A stretch of 64,000 nucleotides of DNA from Deltaproteobacteria bacterium (GTDB lineage: Bacteria; Desulfobacterota; Desulfobaccia; Desulfobaccales; Desulfobaccaceae). The position numbers and the translations under genes are program-made. Within the stretch, counting starts at the first letter, position 1. The number at the start of each line of letters is the position of its first letter. Under the pieces are notes generated by a model. The model ran no database searches, had not been told where the DNA came from, and saw nothing but the letters and a program-made list of their open reading frames with translations. The stretch covers positions 1 through 64,000 of the forward strand of contig JAFDGA010000009.1 of assembly GCA_019309545.1 (NCBI GenBank), written 5' to 3'. This document shows, piece by piece, positions 45,810 to 55,823 of the stretch.

Positions 45810-48380
45810 ATGTCCGAATTGGCGCCGGAGAAGATCACCCCTATGCTGCGCCAGTATCTGGAGATCAAGACCCAGCACCAGGATGCGCTGCTGCTGTTCC
45901 AGATGGGCGATTTTTTTGAAGTTTTCTTTGATGATGCCCGCCAGGTCGCCCAGGCCCTGAACATCGCGCTGACCAGCCGCAGCCGGGCCGAGGAAGAACC
46001 CATTCCCATGGCCGGCTTTCCTCTGCATGCGGCTGAGGGTTACATCTCCCGCCTGATCGAGCAGGGTTTCCGGGTGGTTATCTGTGAACAGATGGAAGAT
46101 CCCCGCCAGGCCAAGGGACTGGTCCGGCGGCAGGTGACCCGGATACTGACCCGGGGCTTGGTAGTTGACCCCGCTAACCTAGCCGCTAAAGAAGCCAACT
46201 ATCTGGCCGCGGCTACCTGGAGTAAAAAATCCTGGGGGCTGGCGTTCTTGGACCTGTCGACCGGTGAATTTCGGGTCACCGAAGGACGGGATCAACCATC
46301 ACTATGGGAGGAACTCCGGCGCTTGCGGCCGGTGGAATTATTATTGCCCGATTCCCTGGCCGCGCAGGACCTGACGGAGCCGTTGTCAGGTTTTCCTCAA
46401 TCTCCCAGTGTCCGCTATCTGACCGACGACGCCTTTGTCCTCGAGACCGCTAAGCGGCGTTTGACCCAGCAATTGGGCACTCTTTTCCTGGATGGCTTCG
46501 GCCTGGCCGAATATTCGCTGGGTCTAGGGGCCGCCGGGTCTATTCTCTATTACTTACAGGAAACCCAAACCACTTTCCCCAAGCATATTTTCCGTCTCAT
46601 CCCATATACGTTAGAAGACTACTTAGGATTGGACGAGGCCACCCTGCGCAACCTGGAAATCTTCGAAACCTCCCGAACCCGCAGTCGGCAGGGGTCGCTG
46701 TTAGAGCTGCTGGATGTTACTCAGACCGCTATGGGGGGGCGCAAATTGGCTCACTGGCTGCGCTATCCTTTACGCCAGCTTGACCAGATTCAGGCGCGGC
46801 TGGCTGCGGTGCAATTTTTTAAGGAAAACAGTCGGTTACGTCAGCAATGGCGGCAGACCGTCAAAGGCATGGCCGATCTGGAGCGCTTGACAGCCCGTAT
46901 CGCTCTGGAGCAGGCCACCCCCCGAGACCTGATAGCTCTGAAAAATTCGCTGGCCCACCTGCCTACACTGAGGGTCATACTAGCCGGGGATTTGCCCCCC
47001 TTGCTGGCCGCCACCACCGCAGAGCTGGAAGACCTGCAAGATGTTCATCAGCTTATTGATCAGGCGATTGTGGCCGAAGCGCCTTTATCAGCCAAAGAAG
47101 GCGGGATTATTCAGGAGGGCTTTAATCCTGAACTAGATGAATTGCTGGCCCTCAGTCGGCAGGGTAAGGACTGGATCTCTCGTTTGGAAGCCCAGGAGCG
47201 GCAGCGTACCGGCATCAACTCCCTCAAGGTCCGTTATAACAAAGTATTTGGCTATTATCTGGAGGTTTCGCGGGCCAATTTACATCTGGTGCCCGAGGAC
47301 TACATCCGCAAACAGACCTTGGTCAATGCCGAACGTTTCATCACCGCCGATCTCAAGGAATATGAATCCCGTGTCCTGGGAGCCGAGGAGGCCCGGGGGC
47401 AGCTGGAATGGCAGCTCTTTAAAGAAGTCCGACAACAGGTGGGGGCCCAATCCCGGCGCGTAAAGATGGTAGCCGAGGCCGTGGCGACCCTGGATGTCCT
47501 GGCCGCCCTGGCCGAAGTCGCCAGCCAGTATCAATATACCTGCCCTTGCCTCCAAGAGCGCGCGAGCCTGTGCATCCGCCAGGGCCGGCATCCGGTAATC
47601 GAGCGGCATTTGCCCGCCGGAGGCTTTGTTCCCAATGATATCATAGTGGACGACCGCGCCCAGGTACTGATCATTACCGGCCCTAATATGGCGGGTAAGT
47701 CCACCATTCTGCGCCAGGTGGCCCTGATCAGCCTGATGGCTCAGGTGGGAAGTTTTGTTCCGGCTGCCGAGGCCGTCTTGGGGGTGGTGGATCGCATCTT
47801 CACCCGGGTAGGGGCGGTGGATGATATTGGCCGCGGCCAAAGCACTTTTCTGGTAGAAATGCATGAAACCGCCAACATTTTGCATCAGGCTACCCCTCGC
47901 AGCCTGGTCATCCTGGACGAAATCGGCCGGGGGACCAGCACTTTTGATGGCCTGGCGCTAGCCTGGGCGGTAGCGGAACACCTCCACGATTTTGCTGGGT
48001 CAGGGGTTATGACCCTGTTCGCCACCCACTATCATGAATTGACTGCCCTGAGCCGTCTCAAACCCCGGGTACAGAATTTACATGTGGCGGTGGTCGAAGC
48101 CGACGGCAAAATCGTTTTCCTGCACCAGTTGCGCCCCGAGGCCTCCAGTAAGAGTTACGGCATCCAGGTGGCCCGGCTGGCCGGAGTCCCGGAAGGGGTG
48201 ATTGAGCGGGCTCAAGAGGTGCTGGAAAATATTGAGGCCGGAACCCTGGACCAGTTGGGTTTCCCCCGTCTGGCCCGCCCCCGGCGACGCTCAGCGCCCC
48301 AGGATGCGGGGCAATTGGGGCTGTTTACTGGCTCCGGAGCCATGTCCAAGCCCGAATCAACGAACCCTTTGGATCACTAG
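45810..48380 (+). CDS. mutS: DNA mismatch repair protein MutS
   Basis: Recognises base mismatches and recruits MutL. It has 856 residues. The mismatch-binding F-x-E motif is in FFEVFFDDARQVA (about residue 35), with connector, lever and clamp domains following. The ABC ATPase has GPNMAGKST (Walker A), STFLVEMHETA and ILDEIGRGTSTFDG. The C-terminal tail (from about 825) is short. ATG 45810 matches the family start; a TTG at 45792 overlaps the -10 element and is unlikely. No Shine-Dalgarno is visible. mutL is not in the window. Confidence 0.95.
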   Translation: MSELAPEKITPMLRQYLEIKTQHQDALLLFQMGDFFEVFFDDARQVAQALNIALTSRSRAEEEPIPMAGFPLHAAEGYISRLIEQGFRVVICEQMEDPRQAKGLVRRQVTRILTRGLVVDPANLAAKEANYLAAATWSKKSWGLAFLDLSTGEFRVTEGRDQPSLWEELRRLRPVELLLPDSLAAQDLTEPLSGFPQSPSVRYLTDDAFVLETAKRRLTQQLGTLFLDGFGLAEYSLGLGAAGSILYYLQETQTTFPKHIFRLIPYTLEDYLGLDEATLRNLEIFETSRTRSRQGSLLELLDVTQTAMGGRKLAHWLRYPLRQLDQIQARLAAVQFFKENSRLRQQWRQTVKGMADLERLTARIALEQATPRDLIALKNSLAHLPTLRVILAGDLPPLLAATTAELEDLQDVHQLIDQAIVAEAPLSAKEGGIIQEGFNPELDELLALSRQGKDWISRLEAQERQRTGINSLKVRYNKVFGYYLEVSRANLHLVPEDYIRKQTLVNAERFITADLKEYESRVLGAEEARGQLEWQLFKEVRQQVGAQSRRVKMVAEAVATLDVLAALAEVASQYQYTCPCLQERASLCIRQGRHPVIERHLPAGGFVPNDIIVDDRAQVLIITGPNMAGKSTILRQVALISLMAQVGSFVPAAEAVLGVVDRIFTRVGAVDDIGRGQSTFLVEMHETANILHQATPRSLVILDEIGRGTSTFDGLALAWAVAEHLHDFAGSGVMTLFATHYHELTALSRLKPRVQNLHVAVVEADGKIVFLHQLRPEASSKSYGIQVARLAGVPEGVIERAQEVLENIEAGTLDQLGFPRLARPRRRSAPQDAGQLGLFTGSGAMSKPESTNPLDH

Positions 48381-48442
48381 GGGGTATTTCATGATGATGA
48401 GGTTTTTCTAAGCCGGTTTTTACCTCCGGAGCTGATTTGCTC

Positions 48443-48471
48443 TTGACAAATCCTGGCTTACAAGATTAAAT
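48443..48471 (+). promoter_or_regulatory. Promoter of the tRNA-Gly-tRNA-Cys pair
   Basis: Perfect TTGACA (48443-48448), 17-base spacer, TTAAAT (48466-48471), 11 bases before the mature tRNA-Gly 5' end. Confidence 0.6.
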
Positions 48472-48482
48472 AATATTGCAGA

Positions 48483-48557
<75 letters not shown>

Positions 48558-48566
48558 TTTTTTTGG

Positions 48567-48641
48567 GGCGGCATAGCCAAGTGGTAAGGCAGCGGTCTGC
48601 AAAACCGTTATTCTCCGGTTCGAATCCGGATGCCGCCTCCA
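48567..48641 (+). tRNA. tRNA-Cys (anticodon GCA)
   Basis: Acceptor GGCGGCA/TGCCGCC, D arm AGTGGTAAGG, anticodon loop CTGCAAAA, T arm CCGGTTCGAATCCGG, U73 discriminator (a tRNA-Cys identity base) and encoded CCA. It is 9 bases after tRNA-Gly and shares its promoter. Confidence 0.95.
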
Positions 48642-48769
48642 GATTTTCCCAAAACTCAGCCCTTGTTGGACCTGGAAGCCAAGCTCGATAAATATAGGCA
48701 GTTATCATTCCGAATATTGCCTTGCCGGGCGTGCCGTAAACTTTCCTGCAATTAATTTAATCAATATTA

Positions 48770-49492
48770 ATGTCTGTGGTTAACCGCTTATTGCCGACCA
48801 TGGGCGGTCGGTTCGCCACTGCCCTGGGGATCGATCTGAAGGGCGGCCCCCAGGAGCGCCAGAAGTGGCTGCTGGCCGCCATTCTTTTTGGAGCGCGCAT
48901 TTCGGGAGAATTAGCGGCTCGCACTTACCAGGTGTTTGCCGCCAACCGCATTACCGAACCCCAGGCCATCCTGCGACAGGGGTGGGACCGGCTGGTAGAT
49001 CTGCTGGATGAGGGGGGCTATGCCCGGTATGATTTTAAGACTGCCACCAAGCTGTTGACTGCCATGGCAAACTTACAGCAGGATTATCAGGGCGATATAG
49101 AGCAATTGCATGCGGTGGCTCGGGATGCCCGCGATCTGGAGAAGCGGCTGATGAAACTGGCTCCTGGTATCGGGCCGACCACAGTGGAAATCTTTCTGCG
49201 GGAGCTTAGGGGTGTATGGCTCAAAGCCGCGCCACGCTTAAGCCCTTTGGCAGCGGAAGCTGCCAAGCATCTGGGGTTGGTGCCCTCAGGCTTAACGGCC
49301 CAGGCGGCCCTGGAGGCGCTGCAACAGTGTTGGGCCGCTGAGTCCCTGGCAGGATATGACTTTGCCGATCTGGAAGCCGCCTTGGTCCGCTTGGGGCGTG
49401 ATTACTGCCGCAAGGCCAAGGGCCCGCCCTGTCCTATGGCTGCCCATTGTCAGCGGCCTGAGTGCCCTCGCCGTCCTTTCCGAAATAAATGA
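48770..49492 (+). CDS. Divergent HhH-GPD (endonuclease III-like) protein
   Basis: A 240-residue helix-hairpin-helix protein with a C-terminal four-cysteine cluster. The HhH loop is KLAPGIGPTTVEIFL (about 129-143); where endonuclease III has a catalytic Lys (GRKTA) this has Thr, and the catalytic Asp of the VDTH motif is not evident (RGVWLKAAP). Cysteines C213, C221, C227 and C232 are spaced x7-x5-x4 rather than x6-x2-x5. It may bind DNA lesions without glycosylase action, or act by another mechanism. It is 128 bases after tRNA-Cys and has no clear ribosome site. Confidence 0.7.
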   Translation: MSVVNRLLPTMGGRFATALGIDLKGGPQERQKWLLAAILFGARISGELAARTYQVFAANRITEPQAILRQGWDRLVDLLDEGGYARYDFKTATKLLTAMANLQQDYQGDIEQLHAVARDARDLEKRLMKLAPGIGPTTVEIFLRELRGVWLKAAPRLSPLAAEAAKHLGLVPSGLTAQAALEALQQCWAAESLAGYDFADLEAALVRLGRDYCRKAKGPPCPMAAHCQRPECPRRPFRNK

Positions 49493-49508
49493 AGGGGGCC
49501 GTAACTAA

Positions 49509-49548
49509 CCTTGGGAAAGGGGGCCAGCGGTCCCCTGACCCTCCCCTC
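49509..49548 (+). repeat. GC-rich inverted repeat, copy C
   Basis: CCTTGGGAAAGGGGGCCAGC then GGTCCCCTGACCCTCCCC. Same order as copy A (TTGGGA, G-run, CAG/CTAG, then C-rich return). It lies between convergent HhH and SMR genes. Confidence 0.4.
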
Positions 49549-49595
49549 AAATCTAAATGCCCAAGGAATAACTGAAACAGGCCGGGGCTCCCGGG

Positions 49596-49919
49596 TTAAG
49601 TCCCGCCGCCACTCAGGTTCAGACCGATTATGCCAATAATCACCAGTCCGAGGGAAATCAACTTAAAGACGCTTACCGGCTCCTTAAACCACATCATGCC
49701 GGCGGTGGCGATCAACGCCGTTCCCAGGCCCGACCAGACGGCATAGGCAATGCTGACATCGATTTTTTTCAGGGCCAGGGTCAAGGAGACCAGGCTGAAG
49801 CCGTAAAAAATGAACATGGCCAGCGACGGCAGAAATTTGCTGAACCCCTGAGACAGCTTCATGGAAATGGTGCCGCTCACTTCTAAAATGATGGCCAGAA
49901 TTAGAAAAAACCAGGTCAT
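49596..49919 (-). CDS. SMR family small multidrug transporter
   Basis: A 107-residue protein with four membrane helices. The key membrane glutamate sits in LEVSGTISMKLSQGF (E13) as in EmrE, and VSIAYAVWSGLGTALIATAG and the C-terminal LGLVIIGIIGLNL match the small multidrug resistance family. It exports cationic compounds against protons; a spermidine or guanidinium role is possible. AGGAAAGG precedes the ATG. It is third in a same-strand run after ftsK and the proteasome-like gene. Confidence 0.88.
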   Translation of the reverse strand: MTWFFLILAIILEVSGTISMKLSQGFSKFLPSLAMFIFYGFSLVSLTLALKKIDVSIAYAVWSGLGTALIATAGMMWFKEPVSVFKLISLGLVIIGIIGLNLSGGGT

Positions 49920-49972
49920 TGCCTTTCCTAGATAATCTCCGGCGGTCCAGTTGGAGGAGGGCGAACCAGACC

Positions 49973-50608
49973 TTAAATCCGATTCGTCAAGACTACAGGC
50001 TGATAGCCGTCAGGGGTAATAGTGGCAAAATAAAAGGGAGACGCGACTTCCTGGGTGGCGGCGGCCCGCTTTTCCAGAAATTCCCAGCTCATTTCCAGCA
50101 GTTCCGCCAACGGCGTCCCCTGTTGCAGGGCCTTCAGCAGCCGCATTTCCATACCCAGATGACGGGGCATGACGACCAACGGTTGAACCTGAAGGCGCTC
50201 CAAAGGCAAGACGTTGTTTTCGCTGGCCAGCAGGGAAACCTGGTAAGTTGGGGGCGGGGTCTGGGGCGCATAACCCGCCAGGATGAAATATATCCGGCGC
50301 AAGTCCTCCGGCTCCGGCCCGTGTTGGGCTAAATAACGGCCATAGGCTTGGGAGAGGAAGGAAAGGGCAAACCCGATGATGGCCTCAATCTCCACCAGGC
50401 GGCGCTGGTCGACTTCGTGGCGCAAGGCCAGCGACAGGGGCACGCTGACCCCGGAGCCGCCGCTTATTACGGCGGCATGAGTCCCCAACGGAAACAGCTT
50501 TTCCACCGTGAAATAGTGGCTCTGACCGTCCTCAGCAAAAGTGGTGGCCTGACTGTCGGTGGCCAGGATAATCCCATGCTGGTTGTATCCTACCAGAGCT
50601 TGGGTCAT
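49973..50608 (-). CDS. Stand-alone proteasome-beta-like Ntn hydrolase
   Basis: A 211-residue protein resembling the N-terminal part of 20S proteasome beta subunits. After Met removal Thr is first (TQALVGYNQHGIILATDSQAT), with Asp at position 17 as in T1-D17 proteases, and a Lys in VEKLFPLG near position 36 where K33 is expected. GGSGVSVPL follows. The spacing differs from HslV and the opening does not match Anbu. No alpha-type subunit, ATPase, Pup or hslU gene is in the window. AAGGAG lies 9 bases before the ATG. It sits 66 bases after ftsK and 53 before the SMR gene. Confidence 0.65.
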   Translation of the reverse strand: MTQALVGYNQHGIILATDSQATTFAEDGQSHYFTVEKLFPLGTHAAVISGGSGVSVPLSLALRHEVDQRRLVEIEAIIGFALSFLSQAYGRYLAQHGPEPEDLRRIYFILAGYAPQTPPPTYQVSLLASENNVLPLERLQVQPLVVMPRHLGMEMRLLKALQQGTPLAELLEMSWEFLEKRAAATQEVASPFYFATITPDGYQPVVLTNRI

Positions 50609-50674
50609 AGAAGATTCTCCTTATATTAACCTTTAATAGGGTAAGTAATAATTTAGAATTGGACTTTTGCTCAA

Positions 50675-52948
50675 CTATCTCCGGTGCGGCAGATAGACTT
50701 CCCGGGCCTTGATGCCGTCCGAGGGGCCGACCAGTCCTTCTTTTTCCATCATCTCAATGATCCGGGCGGCGCGATTATAGCCCACCCGCAGCCGGCGCTG
50801 CAGCATGGAAATGGAGGCCTGCCGGGTTTCAGCGACGATTTCCAGGGCTTCCTGGTATTTTTCGTCCTTTTCCCCCAATTCTTCTTCTTCAGCCTTCTGC
50901 TCCTGGATCTCCAGGATGCCCGGTTCAAATTCGGGGCTCCGCTGGGCCTTAAGGAAGTCAACCACCCGCTTGACCTCCTCCTCCGAAATGTAAGGCCCGT
51001 GAATCCGCTTCAGCCGCGACGTGCCAGGGGGCATAAACAACAGGTCACCCAGCCCCAAGAGCTTTTCGGCCCCTACCGTATCCATGATGGTCCGGGAGTC
51101 CACCTTGGAAGACACCTGAAAGGAAATCCGGGTGGGGAAGTTGGCTTTGATCAGGCCGGTGATGACATCGACAGAAGGTCTCTGGGTGGCCAGAATCAGG
51201 TGAATACCTGCGGCCCGGGCTTTTTGGGCCAGACGGATGAGATATTCCTCGGTCTCCCGGGCCGAGATCATCATCAGATCGGCCAATTCGTCGATGACGA
51301 TGACAATATAGGGCAGAGGCCGCACACTATCCTCTTCTTCCTGGTTTTTGGTCATTTTTAAGGTCTTAAGGATTTTGACATTGTAAGATTCAATATTGCG
51401 CACTTCCAGGTCGGAGAGCAGACCATAACGGCGTTCCATTTCTTCCACCGCCCAGCGTAAGGCGGTAGTGGCCACTTTCGGATTGATGACCACCGGATGC
51501 AGCAGATGTGGAATTCCCTCGTAAGTTGACAACTCGATGCGCTTGGGGTCGACCATCAGAAACCGCACTTCTTCCGGGCTGGCCTTGAAGAGAATGCTGA
51601 TGATCATGGCATTGAGTCCGACGCTTTTGCCAGTACCGGTGGCCCCGGCAATCAAAAGATGAGGCATCTTGCCTAGATCGGTGACCACCGGCTGCCCCAT
51701 GATGTCTTTGCCCAGGGCGATGGTCAGAGGAGAACGGGACTGGCGATAGATCTCATGGCCTAAGATTTCCCGCATGGTAACCAGTTGCCGTTTGGCATTG
51801 GGAATCTCGATGCCAATCACTGCCTTGCCGGGCACCGGGGCAACAATGCGAATCGATAGAGCCTTCAGAGCCAGGGCCAGGTCGTCAGCCAAGCTCGTAA
51901 CTTTGCTGATTTTTATACCCAACGCCGGTTCAAATTCAATCATGGTAATCACCGGGCCGGGACGCACCGCCACTACCTTGCCTTCCACCCCAAAGTGTTG
52001 CAGGGTATTTTCTAATTTTCGGGCCTGGGCCAATAAGGCTTCTTCCTGCACCTGGAAATCCCAGGCAGGCGGTGGATTCAAAAAATCCAGTTGAGGTAGA
52101 ATAAAGCTGCTCAGCGGTATGGCTTTGACCCGCTTCTGACGGCGAGAAACGGTTTCCGCCGAGGCCGATACCACTGGCTCCGGCAAGGGCTCGGCTGGCG
52201 GGGCAGCAGCGGCAGCGGCGTTAAGTGAGGTAGTCGGGTCCTCGGCTGAGGGCGGTATCAGCGAAGGCTGCGGTGATTCCAGAGGATTAGGCACTTCCGG
52301 GGCTTCCCGGCCGCGGCCGCAGATGGCCTGAACCAGCGCGGCTATTTTTTCCCGAATAAGCCCCAGCAAAGCAACGTAGGAGATTCGGGTCACGGCCATG
52401 AAACTGACCAGCAAAAGCGCCACTAGTGCCAGGGCGGTTCCGGCCAGATTGAGCCAGGGGGTCAACAGCACTAACAATCGCCATCCCAAGGTACCGCCGC
52501 CCAAAATCTGGCTGCCCCCCAAAGGGAACAAGGGCCAGCCCAGAGAGATCAGCCCGGCAGTGGCCAGCGGCAGCCCCAGATAAGCCAGCCAATGCCAGGG
52601 ATAGCGGAGGCCGGCATCCCCCTGGTAGAACTTTAGAGCCAGCCAACTCAATATAATGGGGAGCCAGAAAGCTGCCAGTCCCAGAGCCCGGATAAGATAG
52701 TCGGCGATCAGTGCTCCGGCTTTGCCCCCCCAGTTGGCTACCGGTCCAACCGCGGTCAGTCCAGCGGTATCAGTGGAACTATAAGAAAGCAGACTGATCA
52801 CCAGAAACAGGTCCAATACCAGCAACAGTAGGGCAATTATTTCTTGGCTCAGACGACGGCCCGGAGGAGGTGCCGCCGGCCCCTTGGCTGGTTTGGGCAA
52901 TATGGTTTTTGATTTTCGCTTACTCTTAGTTTTCTTGGGGCGTGCCAT
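50675..52948 (-). CDS. ftsK: DNA translocase FtsK
   Basis: Moves chromosome DNA through the closing septum and assists XerCD. It has 757 residues: four membrane helices (about 45-190), an acidic/proline linker, the alpha-beta motor with GATGTGKSVGLNAMI (about 470), VMVDPKRIELSTYEG and VIVIDELADLMM, and a C-terminal gamma winged helix (about 690-757, RRLRVGYNRAARIIEMME). The shorter linker is normal for non-enterics. ATG 52948 (MARPKKTKSKRK) is preferred; a TTG at 52987 is in frame, and neither has a clear ribosome site. Confidence 0.95.
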   Translation of the reverse strand: MARPKKTKSKRKSKTILPKPAKGPAAPPPGRRLSQEIIALLLLVLDLFLVISLLSYSSTDTAGLTAVGPVANWGGKAGALIADYLIRALGLAAFWLPIILSWLALKFYQGDAGLRYPWHWLAYLGLPLATAGLISLGWPLFPLGGSQILGGGTLGWRLLVLLTPWLNLAGTALALVALLLVSFMAVTRISYVALLGLIREKIAALVQAICGRGREAPEVPNPLESPQPSLIPPSAEDPTTSLNAAAAAAPPAEPLPEPVVSASAETVSRRQKRVKAIPLSSFILPQLDFLNPPPAWDFQVQEEALLAQARKLENTLQHFGVEGKVVAVRPGPVITMIEFEPALGIKISKVTSLADDLALALKALSIRIVAPVPGKAVIGIEIPNAKRQLVTMREILGHEIYRQSRSPLTIALGKDIMGQPVVTDLGKMPHLLIAGATGTGKSVGLNAMIISILFKASPEEVRFLMVDPKRIELSTYEGIPHLLHPVVINPKVATTALRWAVEEMERRYGLLSDLEVRNIESYNVKILKTLKMTKNQEEEDSVRPLPYIVIVIDELADLMMISARETEEYLIRLAQKARAAGIHLILATQRPSVDVITGLIKANFPTRISFQVSSKVDSRTIMDTVGAEKLLGLGDLLFMPPGTSRLKRIHGPYISEEEVKRVVDFLKAQRSPEFEPGILEIQEQKAEEEELGEKDEKYQEALEIVAETRQASISMLQRRLRVGYNRAARIIEMMEKEGLVGPSDGIKAREVYLPHRR

Positions 52949-52966
52949 GATCAATAATAAAAGATA

Positions 52967-52997
52967 GTAATATTCAGATAATACCAAATTGTGTCAA
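52967..52997 (-). promoter_or_regulatory. Candidate promoter of ftsK
   Basis: Minus-strand TTGACA (52997-52992) with -10 candidates AATATT (17-base spacer) or TATTAC (19-base spacer). The transcript would begin roughly 15 bases before ATG 52948. Confidence 0.35.
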
Positions 52998-53235
52998 AAA
53001 ATTATAGTATTAATAAAATGGCTATCAGACTCTAAAATTTTAGCATAACCGGGAAGAAATGCCAAATTGCGCCCAACTGGGGAGCGGTAGCGCATGGTAT
53101 TTTTTCCGATCTTCATTCAGTTTTAGCTTTTCGCCGGGAGGGAGATTCTGGATACTGTCCGCAGTCATCAAACTTGCCCTTCAGCTAAAGTATGGTATAA
53201 AGTATCAGATAATTCAGATTTCTCAGGAGCAAGGA

Positions 53236-55734
53236 ATGGAAGTGCGCTACGACCCGGCCCGGATTGAGGCAAAATGGCAGCGATACTGGATGGAACAGCG
53301 GTTGTTTGAAGTTCAGGAAAGGGCCGATCAACCGAATTATTATGTGCTGGAGATGTTCCCTTATCCCTCCGGCCGTATTCATATGGGGCATGTGCGTAAT
53401 TACACCATCGGTGATGTGATTGCCCGTTACAAACGGATGCAGGGTTACAATGTCCTGCATCCCATGGGCTGGGATGCCTTTGGCATGCCAGCGGAAAACG
53501 CGGCTCTGGCCCATAACATTCATCCGGCTAAATGGACCAACGACAACATTAATTACATGCGTCAGCAACTCAAGTCTTTGGGTTACAGCTATGACTGGTC
53601 CCGGGAATTGTCTACTTGTGATCCGGAGTATTATCGCTGGGAACAACTGGTGTTTATCGAAATGTATCGACGGGGCATGGCCTACAAAAAACTTTCCGCG
53701 GTTAACTGGTGTGAGCACTGCCAGACAGTATTAGCCAACGAACAGGTCGAAGGGGGATGTTGCTGGCGGTGCCAGCAACCGGTAACCTTGAGGGAATTCG
53801 AGCAATGGTTCTTTAAAATTACCGATTATGTTGACGAACTGCTGGAATATTGTGACAAGTTGCCCCACTGGCCGGAGCGGGTCCTCACCATGCAAAAGAA
53901 CTGGATCGGCAGATCCGAGGGTGCGGAAATCTATTTCCCGTTAGAGGGTAGCGACGAGTCCATTGCGGTGTTCACTACCCGTCAGGACACCCTTTACGGG
54001 GCCACTTTTATGAGCCTGGCCCCGGAACATCCGTTGGCTCTCAGTTTAGCTCAGGGAACCCCGCAAGCACAGGTGGTCCGGGACTTTGTAGAGCGCTGGA
54101 AGCAGCAGGACCGTAGTCGCGGCCAATTAGAAGATCTGACCAAGGAAGGGGTCTTCACCGGGCGCTGTTGTCTCAACCCGGTAACCGGCTGGCGGATGCC
54201 TATCTACGTCGCCAATTTTGTCTTGATGGAATACGGCACCGGTGCGGTGATGGCAGTCCCGGCGCATGATCAGCGGGATTTCGAGTTTGCCCGGAAGTAT
54301 CAATTGCCCGTTGTAGTGGTCATCCAGCCTCCGGGGCAGACCTTATCCGCGGATACCATGACCGCTGCCTATGAAGATGAAGGCACCTTGGTCAACTCCG
54401 GCCCCTTTAATGGTCTGGCCAGTTCAGAAGCCCGCCCGGCTATATTGCGGGATCTCGAAGCACAAGGGAAGGGGCGCGCCTCATTGCATTATCGCTTGCG
54501 CGATTGGGGTATTTCCCGGCAACGTTATTGGGGGGCACCGATCCCCATCATCTACTGTGAGCACTGTGGTATCCAGACCGTGCCCGAGGCTGACTTGCCG
54601 GTAGTTTTGCCGCTGGAGGTCAACATTACTATGGCCGGCGGCTCCCCCCTGGCGCAGCTGGATACCTTTGTCCATACTAGCTGTCCGGCCTGCGGCCGCC
54701 AGGCCCGGCGGGAAGTGGATACAATGGATACCTTTGTGGAGTCCTCCTGGTATTTCTTGCGCTACACCTGTCCGGATTACCAAGAAGGGCCCCTGGATCC
54801 CGCCCGGGTGAATTACTGGCTACCGGTGGATCAGTATATCGGTGGTATTGAGCACGCGGTCATGCACCTGCTCTATGCCCGGTTTTTCACCAAAGTACTG
54901 CGCGATCTGGGATTGATCAGCCTCGATGAGCCTTTTACCCGGTTGCTGACCCAAGGCATGGTCCTCAAGGACGGCGCCAAGATGTCCAAATCCAAGGGAA
55001 ATGCGGTAGATCCGGACGAGATGATCAAAGCCTACGGTGCAGATACCACCCGACTGTTCTGTCTGTTTGCCGCCCCGCCGGAACGGGACCTGGAATGGAG
55101 TGAACAGGGGATCGCGGGGTGCGCCCGATTCCTCCATCGGGCCTGGACCCTGGTCTCGGATCTACATAGCCAGTTGGCCGGGCTAAAACCATACTGCGGT
55201 TCCGGAGCAGAGTTGCCGCCGGGCCTAAAGGATCTGCGCCGCAAGGTGCATCAAACCATTCATAAGGTGACCGTTGACATTGAATCCCGATTCCATTTCA
55301 ATACCGCCATTGCGGCCATGATGGAGTTGGTAAATGAACTCTACCTGGCCCGGGACCACCAGGAAATGAATTTGGAAGCCGGACCCCTGGCGGCCCCGGT
55401 GTGGCGCGAGGCGATCGACTCCTTGTTGTTAATGTTGAGTCCTATGGTGCCACATTTTGCGGAAGAATTGTGGGAAGCTTTGGGACACTCAATCCCGATT
55501 CTGCTGGCCTCCTGGCCCCAGGCGCAACCCGAAGCCCTGGCTGCAGAAACCCGCTTGGTAGTCATTCAGATCAATGGCAAGTTGCGGAGTAAGATCGAGG
55601 TGCCGGCGGAGGCCGGGGAAGACCAAATACGTCAACGGGCTCTGGAAGATCCTCGCATTCAGGAGTTGATCCAGGGGAAGAAGCCCAAAAAAGTGGTGGT
55701 GGCCCGTCAGAAGTTGGTTAATATTGTAATATAA
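53236..55734 (+). CDS. leuS: Leucyl-tRNA synthetase
   Basis: Charges tRNA-Leu and edits misactivated amino acids. It has 832 residues. Class I motifs: HMGH in [15 protein letters not shown] (about residue 50) and KMSKSKGN in the C-terminal third. The CP1 editing domain (about 220-400) holds [13 protein letters not shown] zinc-ribbon with CEHC...CWRC and a second CEHC...CPAC pair are visible. ATG 53236 is set by AGGAGCAAGG upstream; the open frame further upstream is non-coding. Confidence 0.97.
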   Translation: MEVRYDPARIEAKWQRYWMEQRLFEVQERADQPNYYVLEMFPYPSGRIHMGHVRNYTIGDVIARYKRMQGYNVLHPMGWDAFGMPAENAALAHNIHPAKWTNDNINYMRQQLKSLGYSYDWSRELSTCDPEYYRWEQLVFIEMYRRGMAYKKLSAVNWCEHCQTVLANEQVEGGCCWRCQQPVTLREFEQWFFKITDYVDELLEYCDKLPHWPERVLTMQKNWIGRSEGAEIYFPLEGSDESIAVFTTRQDTLYGATFMSLAPEHPLALSLAQGTPQAQVVRDFVERWKQQDRSRGQLEDLTKEGVFTGRCCLNPVTGWRMPIYVANFVLMEYGTGAVMAVPAHDQRDFEFARKYQLPVVVVIQPPGQTLSADTMTAAYEDEGTLVNSGPFNGLASSEARPAILRDLEAQGKGRASLHYRLRDWGISRQRYWGAPIPIIYCEHCGIQTVPEADLPVVLPLEVNITMAGGSPLAQLDTFVHTSCPACGRQARREVDTMDTFVESSWYFLRYTCPDYQEGPLDPARVNYWLPVDQYIGGIEHAVMHLLYARFFTKVLRDLGLISLDEPFTRLLTQGMVLKDGAKMSKSKGNAVDPDEMIKAYGADTTRLFCLFAAPPERDLEWSEQGIAGCARFLHRAWTLVSDLHSQLAGLKPYCGSGAELPPGLKDLRRKVHQTIHKVTVDIESRFHFNTAIAAMMELVNELYLARDHQEMNLEAGPLAAPVWREAIDSLLLMLSPMVPHFAEELWEALGHSIPILLASWPQAQPEALAAETRLVVIQINGKLRSKIEVPAEAGEDQIRQRALEDPRIQELIQGKKPKKVVVARQKLVNIVI

Positions 55735-55823
55735 AATAGAATTATGGTTATCAACCATCTGTCCAGGTGAGTCAGGTCAATAAACCAAAGTAGACTTGAA
55801 TCCCTCTGTTGCGGAAGTCCAGG

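Noticed and set aside
53059-53235. Longer leuS start
   Set aside because: The extra 59 residues do not resemble LeuRS and a good ribosome site precedes 53236.
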